DNA from: Cellvibrionales bacterium UBA4495
GTDB taxonomy: Bacteria; Pseudomonadota; Gammaproteobacteria; Pseudomonadales; Porticoccaceae
Assembly (NCBI GenBank): GCA_002388905.1
Contig: DGNJ01000058.1
Span: 60,273-67,616 of the forward strand
Length of the DNA stretch: 7,344 nucleotides
Direction: 5' to 3'
Shown: positions 1-4,397 of the stretch, in pieces
Position numbering within the stretch: position 1 is the first letter of the stretch
Layout of the letters: every line of letters starts with the position of its first letter
Position numbers and translations under genes: made by a program
The notes under the pieces: model-generated
Databases searched by the model: none
Told to the model about the DNA's origin: nothing
What the model saw: the letters and a program-made list of their open reading frames with translations, nothing else

Positions 1-371
1 ATGCCGTCCACACCCATATGACCAATTCCCGCCTCACCGATCCGGAAGTGCTGGAATGGCGTTTCCCCGTCACCCTGGAACGCTTCGCCATCCGCCGGGG
101 CTCCGGCGGCGCCGGTCGCCACCGGGGCGGCAACGGCGTGGTGCGCCGCCTGCGCTTCGGGGAAGCCATGACCGCCGGTATTCTCGCCAACCGCCGCAAG
201 GTGCCCCCCTACGGGCTGGCCGGTGGCGGCAATGGTGCGGTCGGCCGCAATTGGGTGGAACGCGCGGACGGCACCGTCGAGGAACTGGGCAGCCAGGCCG
301 AGGTTCGTGTGGACCCCGGGGATGTTTTTGTCATCGAAACACCGGGTGGCGGCGGTTACGGCGAACCCTGA
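1..371 (+). CDS. Hydantoinase B/5-oxoprolinase-type protein, C-terminal part (5' end outside window)
   Basis: Reading frame is open from base 3 to the TGA at 369-371, giving about 122 C-terminal residues. The ATG at 18 is internal, because the five preceding codons (AVHTH) fit the conserved [14 protein letters not shown] block of the family. Other visible family blocks are [19 protein letters not shown], the Gly-rich [11 protein letters not shown], the LANRR...PPYGLAGG segment, and the terminal ETPGGGGYG, which is the usual C-terminus of the HyuB domain. The LTDPEVLE wording is closer to ATP-dependent 5-oxoprolinase (OplAH; 5-oxoproline to glutamate in glutathione turnover, cytosolic) than to short N-methylhydantoinase B subunits. 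Without the N-terminal HyuA-like domain, the large fused form cannot be told from a separate B subunit. The gene converges on the minus-strand operon, with only 21 bp between stop codons. Confidence 0.88.
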   Translation, partial: AVHTHMTNSRLTDPEVLEWRFPVTLERFAIRRGSGGAGRHRGGNGVVRRLRFGEAMTAGILANRRKVPPYGLAGGGNGAVGRNWVERADGTVEELGSQAEVRVDPGDVFVIETPGGGGYGEP

Positions 372-392
372 GGCCTGGCGGTGAGCCGGAGG

Positions 393-827
393 CTATTCGG
401 CCATATTCTGGCCGGAACCTCCCATTTCCGCCGGTACGTCCCTGAATTTTTCCACCCCGTCGTGAATACGCAGCACAGCCTCCTGATAGTTCACATGAAC
501 CCCGGGCTTGAAGGCAAAGTCCGGTATTGTGGCCGCATAGACATCGGTCAGGTTCCAGGTGGGATGCTCGGTAAAAATATGGCCCCCACAGGTTTTGCAC
601 CACTTGCGGTGGCTCTGCGGTGTCTTGCTGTAACTGCCTATATTGTCGACACCTTCGGTGATGGTTACAGCACTGGGGTTCCACAAGGTAAAGGCGTTGA
701 CCGGCCCGGCTGACCAGCGTCGACAGGATTCGCAGTGGCAGTACCCCATGGCTGCCGGCTCGCCGGTGACTGTGAATTGCACCGCGCCACAAAAACAACT
801 GCCTTTGCAGGATTTATTCGCGCTCAT
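393..827 (-). CDS. GFA/CENP-V-family zinc protein (glutathione-dependent formaldehyde-activating enzyme-like)
   Basis: A 144-residue protein starting at the ATG at 827-825. This start is chosen over one 10 codons upstream because GAGG at 837-834 sits 6 nt before it, and because it makes an ATGA overlap with the upstream gene. The family's zinc cysteines are all present: C11 and C13 (CFCGAV), C30, C32 and C35 (YCHCESC), and C77 and C80 (WCKTCGG). In the founding member Gfa, an equivalent four-Cys set binds structural zinc and a CxCxxC set binds the second zinc. Gfa was proposed to speed S-hydroxymethylglutathione formation from formaldehyde and glutathione, but many homologues have unknown substrates and the name should not be taken as function. 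The protein appears soluble, with no signal peptide or membrane segment. It is the last gene of the five-gene run, and its translation is probably coupled to the AhpD-like gene. Confidence 0.9.
   Translation of the reverse strand: MSANKSCKGSCFCGAVQFTVTGEPAAMGYCHCESCRRWSAGPVNAFTLWNPSAVTITEGVDNIGSYSKTPQSHRKWCKTCGGHIFTEHPTWNLTDVYAATIPDFAFKPGVHVNYQEAVLRIHDGVEKFRDVPAEMGGSGQNMAE
396..416. terminator. Small GC-rich hairpin at the convergent gene ends (weak terminator candidate)
   Basis: CGGCCA (398-403) and TGGCCG (409-414) are perfect inverted arms around a 5-nt loop TATTC. They extend by a T-G wobble and a T-A pair. The element lies 25 bp past the oxoprolinase stop and inside the last codons of the GFA-like gene. 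No run of T follows on either strand, so this is not a classical intrinsic terminator. It could still act as a weak bidirectional or 3'-stabilising stem between the two converging transcripts. Confidence 0.25.
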
Positions 828-1498
828 GATAGACCTCGCTGTTGGATTGTCCGGCACTGATGGCCGTGAATGGACTTGTCGGTTTCCGGATCGGGAGTCA
901 GCGTTTCATCGGGTTCGGTGGAGATAGCCCTGCCAACGGTCAAAGCCTGCCGGAAATTTTCGGCCATGCGCCAACAGGCAAAATCCGGCGCCACGCCCAG
1001 GCCGTCCAGGAGTTTGGTGAAAAACGCACGGGCGGCCGCTGCCGCCGCAATATCAAAAATGTCCCCGTCGTCCAGTCCGGCTGCCTTCAGTGGCACAATA
1101 TCGTCGGCGTCGATGGCTGACGCGTCACGGGCCAGTTTGCGGGCATATCCGATAATGGCCCTGTTCGTATCGTCCAGGGGGCTGTTATCAGTATCGCCTG
1201 CTATGGCCAGAATTTCCTCCTCGGAAAAAAAGTCGGTGAGTGCCCGGCCATGGGCCAGGGCGCAGGCCGAGTTGCCGAGTTCGTGCGCCACGGCAAAGGT
1301 CACCAGCTCGAAGCGCACCGGGTCCATTGGCCGCTTGATGCCGGACAGCAGCTTTGCCCAAAGCGTCATGATTGCCGGGCGGTGGCTAAAGACCCTCGCA
1401 TAGTTGGGTACATAGCCGTATTTTCCCTGCTGCCGGGCATACATTTCCCGGACTTCTCCCCCGGCATGCGCCGGGGCGATGGTTTCGATAAATGCCAT
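824..1498 (-). CDS. AhpD-like / carboxymuconolactone decarboxylase-family protein with a single active-site Cys
   Basis: A 224-residue protein of the AhpD/CMD fold. The frame is open upstream for 126 more codons, but the start at 1498-1496 is chosen because a near-consensus GAGGAGG lies 8 nt before it, the family homology begins here (MAFIETIAPAHAG), and the extension would overlap two other genes. The AhpD motif is E-x11-C-x2-C-x3-H. Here it reads E64, N76, C79, H83 with exact spacing, so the acidic residue, the second Cys and the His remain while the first Cys is Asn. In M. tuberculosis AhpD, the Cys matching C79 is the peroxidatic one and the other forms the disulfide with it. A related group with an SSYCxLAHG-type motif also lacks the first Cys, so this may be a subfamily trait. 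An alanine-rich helix (150-157) and a second candidate thiol, C175, follow. Residues beyond about 190 form a polar tail. Function is probably thiol-based redox or hydroperoxide chemistry in the cytosol; decarboxylase activity is unlikely. Confidence 0.85.
   Translation of the reverse strand: MAFIETIAPAHAGGEVREMYARQQGKYGYVPNYARVFSHRPAIMTLWAKLLSGIKRPMDPVRFELVTFAVAHELGNSACALAHGRALTDFFSEEEILAIAGDTDNSPLDDTNRAIIGYARKLARDASAIDADDIVPLKAAGLDDGDIFDIAAAAAARAFFTKLLDGLGVAPDFACWRMAENFRQALTVGRAISTEPDETLTPDPETDKSIHGHQCRTIQQRGLS
834..837 (-). promoter_or_regulatory. Shine-Dalgarno of the GFA-like gene
   Basis: On the minus strand, GAGG is followed by six bases and the ATG at 827-825. It lies inside the last codons of the AhpD-like gene. 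It favours the internal ATG over one 30 bases upstream. Confidence 0.6.
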
Positions 1499-1506
1499 GC
1501 CGGAAT

Positions 1507-1513
1507 CCTCCTC
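1507..1513 (-). promoter_or_regulatory. Strong Shine-Dalgarno deciding the AhpD-like start
   Basis: On the minus strand, GAGGAGG is followed by ATTCCGGC and the ATG at 1498-1496. It is the best ribosome-binding site in the window. It lies in the 20-bp gap after the stop of the 61-codon small gene. Confidence 0.8.
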
Positions 1514-1518
1514 AGGGG

Positions 1519-1704
1519 TCAGGGTTGTTTTGAAAGCTGTACACACCACAGGGCGGCCATCAGGTAAAAGGCGGTTCGGTGCTGATGTGCGGCCAGGGCC
1601 TGACATTTGCCGGCCCAGCATTGCTGTTTTTCGAGCGGTAACCGGCTGGCCAGTGACTTGCGTTTTTGCATATGGCGCTGGAGATGCTTGTCCCTGGTAT
1701 CCAT
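1519..1704 (-). CDS. Unrecognised 61-residue basic small protein
   Basis: The ORF runs from ATG at 1704-1702 to TGA at 1521-1519. It fills an otherwise unexplained gap of about 210 bp between the oxygenase and the AhpD-like gene. AGGTG (1715-1711) lies 6 nt before the ATG. A GTG three codons upstream overlaps the oxygenase stop as GTGA and is an alternative start (64 residues). Hand-counted G/C at third positions is about 38 of 60 codons, acceptable but not strong for this genome. The first half is Lys/Arg/His/Gln-rich (MDTRDKHLQRHMQKRKS). A CWAGKC segment holds C29 and C34, and the C-terminal third is hydrophobic (FYLMAALWCVQL) with a third Cys, too short and late for a clear membrane anchor. 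I recognise no family. It could be an accessory protein, a peptide substrate of the neighbouring enzymes, or the remnant of a larger gene. Its position, ribosome site and tight spacing support a real gene. Confidence 0.55.
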   Translation of the reverse strand: MDTRDKHLQRHMQKRKSLASRLPLEKQQCWAGKCQALAAHQHRTAFYLMAALWCVQLSKQP

Positions 1705-1709
1705 AACGA

Positions 1710-2669
1710 TCACCTGTCGGTTGTATCCGTTCGGTAGTGGCCGATCTGTACTTCCTCGCCATGATCGGCGTAGTCCCCCGCGGCGCGCCGGGCGCGGAAA
1801 TCGCCCCAGTTAATCCGCCGGTAACGGGCGGGGTTCTGCGCGCCAGTAGTGGCAGGGAGGGGCTGGTAATCGGCACTGTAGGCCGGATTGAAAAAGAACG
1901 GGGCGCTGTAGCGCTCCCGCGCCGGATTGGCGATCACTCGGTGCAAAGCCGCCCGGTAGCGGTCGTTGGACCAGACCTGCACGATATCGCCGATATTGAC
2001 CACCAGGGCGTCGGCGCGGGGCGCCACCAGGTGCCAGTTATCTTCCCTGAACACTTCGAGGCCGGGCTGCCTGTCCTGCCAGAGCAGGGTGAGGGCCCCG
2101 GCATCGGTATGGTGGTTGATGCCCAGATGCCCGGAAGTCGGCACGGCAACACCCTCGGGGCGGGTCGGCCGGGGGCACCGGGGGTAGTAGTTCAGGCGCA
2201 GGAAGCTGGAGTGTTGCTGGAAAAAGCGGTCCAGGTCGTTGGCCGCCATACCCAGATTGACGGCAATGGCCGACAGAAGGCGGAACGCCAGTTTTTCGCA
2301 GGCACTGTAATAGGCGGTAACCGCGGGCCTGAAGTCGGGCAGGGCCTGTGGCCATTGCGGTATCAACTGGTTGCCGTCAGCGGGGCCGTAATCGTAGATC
2401 TCCTTCCAGTCGCGGGTGTTCTTGGTCAGTTCCCGGTCATAAAAGCCCCAGGGGTTGGTGGCCGTGCGGGAAAGGGACCGCTTGTCGGCCCGGGGCAGGG
2501 CAAAAAAGTGGTGCATCTGCTCCCGCAATTTCCGGATAACGGGATCGGGGATACCGTGATCCACCACCTGAAAGAACCCCCAGTGCCGGCAGGCCAGATC
2601 CAGCCGTTGCAGTGTCTGCGGCTGGTGCAGGTGGCCGATGGAAATAACGGGGATCTGCTTGCTGTTCAT
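1710..2669 (-). CDS. Isopenicillin-N-synthase-like Fe(II)/2-oxoglutarate-type oxygenase
   Basis: A 319-residue protein, close to the usual length of this family. The start is the ATG at 2669-2667, where IPVISIGHL begins the typical DIOX_N domain. GAGGG (2682-2678) lies 8 nt upstream and overlaps the stop of the preceding gene. The N-terminal domain covers about 1-120, with RHWGFFQVVDHGI as its signature. The catalytic jelly roll covers about 150-290. The iron-binding triad is visible: H187 and D189 (HTDAG) and H243 (ALHRV). R253-Y-S255 is the R-x-S pair that usually binds the 2-oxoglutarate carboxylate, although isopenicillin N synthase carries the same pair without using 2-oxoglutarate. NYYP at 160-163 matches the family. 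The enzyme should be an active cytosolic mononuclear iron oxidase or hydroxylase. The substrate cannot be read from the sequence. Lying after a cysteine synthase, a cysteine-derived or small thiol substrate is possible. Confidence 0.92.
   Translation of the reverse strand: MNSKQIPVISIGHLHQPQTLQRLDLACRHWGFFQVVDHGIPDPVIRKLREQMHHFFALPRADKRSLSRTATNPWGFYDRELTKNTRDWKEIYDYGPADGNQLIPQWPQALPDFRPAVTAYYSACEKLAFRLLSAIAVNLGMAANDLDRFFQQHSSFLRLNYYPRCPRPTRPEGVAVPTSGHLGINHHTDAGALTLLWQDRQPGLEVFREDNWHLVAPRADALVVNIGDIVQVWSNDRYRAALHRVIANPARERYSAPFFFNPAYSADYQPLPATTGAQNPARYRRINWGDFRARRAAGDYADHGEEVQIGHYRTDTTDR
1711..1715 (-). promoter_or_regulatory. Shine-Dalgarno of the 61-codon gene
   Basis: On the minus strand, AGGTG is followed by ATCGTT and ATG (1704-1702). 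It overlaps the TGA of the oxygenase gene (1712-1710), an arrangement typical of translational coupling. It favours the ATG over the GTG at 1713-1711. Confidence 0.45.
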
Positions 2670-2680
2670 GGCGTTCGCCC

Positions 2681-4162
2681 TCAGGCGGTTTTTCTCGGTT
2701 GGACCCATTGGGGCAGCAGTTCCCGCGGCGCAAAGTGCGCCGGTACGCTGACCGGGATGCCGCAACCGGCCAGCTTGTCCGCCAGGGTGGCGTTGTCGAA
2801 GGCCTCGAAAACCTCGCTGCAGCCACCCATATGTTCGCCGCCGATAAAGATCTGCGGAATGGTGGGCGAACCGGTGCGTTGCCCAAGCACGGCGCGGATT
2901 TTTCCGCCCCGGTTATCCTGCTGGTAGGCTACGGAGTCCAGGTCGATGCTGCGGTAGGGGATCGCCAGGCGTTCGAACAGCTTGCGCACCGCCCAGCAGA
3001 ACTCGCACCATTCCAGAGCGAACATTACTACCGGCTCTTCGCTGACCACCTGTTCCACAAAAGCAGCCGCCTCCCGGGCCGGTTTCGGTGTGCGGGCGGC
3101 CGGCGGTGCGGCCGGGGTGGTATCAAAGCGATAGTTGGAAGTGGATTCGGAGAGCGCCAGCTCCTCCTCTGTCATGGCTTCGCCGATATCGCCGAACAGT
3201 GGGGTGGACAGGTACCTTTCGCCGGTATCCGTGAGCATGCAGACAATATTGCTGCCCGGCGCGGCGCGCTCGGCAACCGCCAGGGCGCCGGCCAGGGTGG
3301 CGCCGCTGGAGATGCCCGCGAAAATCCCCTCCCGCCTGGCCAGTTCACGGGCGAGTCTGAGGGCGTCGTCGCCGGAGACCGGCACGATCTCGTCGACCAG
3401 CCCGTCACTGACCGCATCCTCCGCCAGTGTGGAGATAAAATCCGGGCTCCAGCCCTGCATCAGGTGGGGCCTGAAGTGGGGATGGCTGGCGCTTGGCGAG
3501 CCGTCTGTGTTCCTGGGCTGGGGAATACCACTGCCGAGAATCCGGGAATTGTCCGGTTCGGCCACCACAATCCGGGTTTCCGGGCTGTCCTGTTTCAGGC
3601 GACGGGCCACGCCTTTAAGGGTGCCCCCGGTGCCGAAGCCGGAAACCCAGTAATGGAGGGGCTCGCTCCCGAAATCCCGGAGAATCTCCACGGCCGTGGT
3701 ACGGCTGTGAATATCGGCATTGGCCTCGTTGTCGAACTGCCGGCACAGGAACCAGCCGTGTTTTTTCGCCAGTTCTTCCGCCTTGGCCAGCATGCCGGTG
3801 CCTTTTTCGGCGGCGGGCGTCAGTACCACCCTGGCGCCCAGAAAGCGCAACAGCTTGCGTCGCTCCACGCTGAAGTTCTCCGCCATGGTGACCACCAGGG
3901 GATAACCCTTGCGGGCACAGACCATGGCCAGGCCGATACCGGTATTGCCGCTGGTGGCCTCGATCACCGTCTGTCCCGGCCTGAGCCGGCCGGTTTTCTC
4001 CGCGTCCTCGATAACCGCCAGGGCCATGCGGTCCTTGATCGACCCCATGGGGTTGAAGGCTTCCACCTTGACATAGACGTTTACGCCCGCCGGAGCCAGT
4101 TCGTTGAGTCTCACCAGGGGCGTATTGCCGATGGTTTCGAGGATATTGTCGTAGCGTGCCAT
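2681..4162 (-). CDS. Cysteine synthase-like PLP enzyme fused to a C-terminal glutaredoxin domain
   Basis: A 493-residue protein; ordinary CysK/CysM proteins have about 300-325. Residues 1-330 are a fold-type II PLP enzyme of the O-acetylserine sulfhydrylase/cystathionine beta-synthase family. It shows ETIGNTPLVRL at 9-19, the PLP lysine K43 in GSIKDR, the substrate loop TSGNTG (70-75), the phosphate-binding GFGTGGT (175-181) and GISSGA (283-288). The closest style is CysK: beta-replacement of activated serine by sulfide or another thiol, in the cytosol. A Pro/Ala-rich linker (about 345-365) leads to a glutaredoxin domain (about 370-465) with the dithiol site C386-E-F-C389, the cis-proline motif T434-I-P436 and the GG-C-S segment near 446-449. 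About 25 further residues end the protein. The start is supported by GGGAG at 4172-4168, 5 nt upstream. It is the first gene of the minus-strand run and divergent from the regulator. Both domains look catalytically intact. The glutaredoxin may reduce a disulfide, persulfide or thiolated substrate for the synthase, or serve a neighbour. Confidence 0.93.
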   Translation of the reverse strand: MARYDNILETIGNTPLVRLNELAPAGVNVYVKVEAFNPMGSIKDRMALAVIEDAEKTGRLRPGQTVIEATSGNTGIGLAMVCARKGYPLVVTMAENFSVERRKLLRFLGARVVLTPAAEKGTGMLAKAEELAKKHGWFLCRQFDNEANADIHSRTTAVEILRDFGSEPLHYWVSGFGTGGTLKGVARRLKQDSPETRIVVAEPDNSRILGSGIPQPRNTDGSPSASHPHFRPHLMQGWSPDFISTLAEDAVSDGLVDEIVPVSGDDALRLARELARREGIFAGISSGATLAGALAVAERAAPGSNIVCMLTDTGERYLSTPLFGDIGEAMTEEELALSESTSNYRFDTTPAAPPAARTPKPAREAAAFVEQVVSEEPVVMFALEWCEFCWAVRKLFERLAIPYRSIDLDSVAYQQDNRGGKIRAVLGQRTGSPTIPQIFIGGEHMGGCSEVFEAFDNATLADKLAGCGIPVSVPAHFAPRELLPQWVQPRKTA

Positions 4163-4180
4163 GGGGGCTCCCGTCTCGTT

Positions 4181-4198
4181 CCTGATGTTGTCTTCAGG
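4181..4198 (-). repeat. Short inverted repeat in the operon leader
   Basis: CCTGA (4181-4185) and TCAGG (4194-4198) are perfect arms around an 8-nt loop. The element lies 18-36 nt upstream of the cysteine synthase start codon, between it and any likely promoter. It could be a weak mRNA stem or part of a binding site. A five-base match of this kind can also arise by chance. Confidence 0.25.
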
Positions 4199-4230
4199 GT
4201 GAGAATAGGGTCCCGGCGATGAAGCCAGCG

Positions 4231-4239
4231 TTTAAATCA
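4231..4239 (-). promoter_or_regulatory. Candidate extended -10 element for the minus-strand operon
   Basis: Read on the minus strand the bases are TGATTTAAA, that is TG-n-TTTAAA. This matches an extended -10 with four of six hexamer bases. No good -35 hexamer lies 16-18 bp upstream. If used, it would give a leader of about 60 nt. An alternative is TATTCT at 4207-4202, also four of six. Both are weak. Confidence 0.22.
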
Positions 4240-4242
4240 CCG

Positions 4243-4269
4243 TGGTATTTTCCATTTGCCCGGAAACCA
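4243..4269. repeat. Imperfect inverted repeat, possible operator
   Basis: TGG-TAT-TTTCC (4243-4253) and GGAAACCA (4262-4269) pair as eight base pairs with a 3-nt bulge and an 8-nt loop. The element lies near the middle of the divergent region, just upstream (minus-strand sense) of the extended -10 candidate. A regulator dimer site is possible, but no known consensus is recognised. Confidence 0.25.
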
Positions 4270-4348
4270 TCAGGTGGACCCCTTTTTCTGCGGTTGTCTG
4301 CAAGGGCTGCAAACCCTTACGGGATTACCGCTTTCACGCAAGAGGGCG

Positions 4349-4354
4349 TAAAAT
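4349..4354 (+). promoter_or_regulatory. Candidate -10 box for the regulator gene
   Basis: TAAAAT matches the sigma-70 -10 consensus at five of six bases and lies about 44 nt before the ATG, giving a leader of about 37 nt. The only -35-like bases at suitable spacing (TTACCG, 4325-4330, 18-bp spacer) match poorly, which would fit an activator-dependent or weak promoter. Confidence 0.35.
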
Positions 4355-4397
4355 ACAAACGGTTCTGCATCCGATAGAAACCAAGGGACAGGCTGGG

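Larger units (their letters stand above)
4163..4397. promoter_or_regulatory. Divergent intergenic region between operon and regulator
   Basis: These 235 bp separate the divergent starts of the cysteine synthase-glutaredoxin gene and the SARP-like regulator, and should hold both promoters. The middle part (about 4230-4375) is richer in A/T than the genes. It contains two short inverted repeats (4181-4198 and 4243-4269), a direct repeat of CTGCAA with 9-bp period (4298-4312) overlapping a 5-bp stem (4302-4318), and weak promoter-like boxes listed separately. I see no convincing small gene, riboswitch or RNA gene. The regulator's frame stays open back to a GTG at 4242, but those extra residues do not resemble the family. 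Confidence 0.6.

Noticed and set aside
18..371. Treating the ATG at 18 as the true start of a 117-residue protein
   Set aside because: The codons before it continue the conserved [14 protein letters not shown] block, so this Met is internal to a gene cut by the window edge.
1499..1876. 126-codon N-terminal extension of the AhpD-like protein
   Set aside because: It would overlap the 61-codon gene and the 3' end of the oxygenase gene. The extension has no family similarity, and GAGGAGG marks the ATG at 1498.
1737..2927. 396-codon plus-strand frame antisense to the oxygenase and the end of the cysteine synthase gene
   Set aside because: The opposite strand carries proteins with full family motifs. 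The plus-strand translation resembles no family and is a typical GC-rich shadow.
2699..4222. 507-codon plus-strand frame antisense to the cysteine synthase-glutaredoxin gene
   Set aside because: It is long only because stops are rare opposite a high-GC gene. The translation is low-complexity Gly/His/Arg-rich with no recognisable domain, while the minus strand is unambiguous.
4242..4397. 52-codon N-terminal extension of the regulator from a GTG
   Set aside because: No good ribosome site was seen, the residues do not resemble SARP N-termini, and it would consume most of the divergent promoter region.
4163..4397. Riboswitch or attenuator in the leader of the cysteine synthase gene
   Set aside because: No terminator-like hairpin followed by T residues and no riboswitch core that I recognise; only short 5-bp stems are present.
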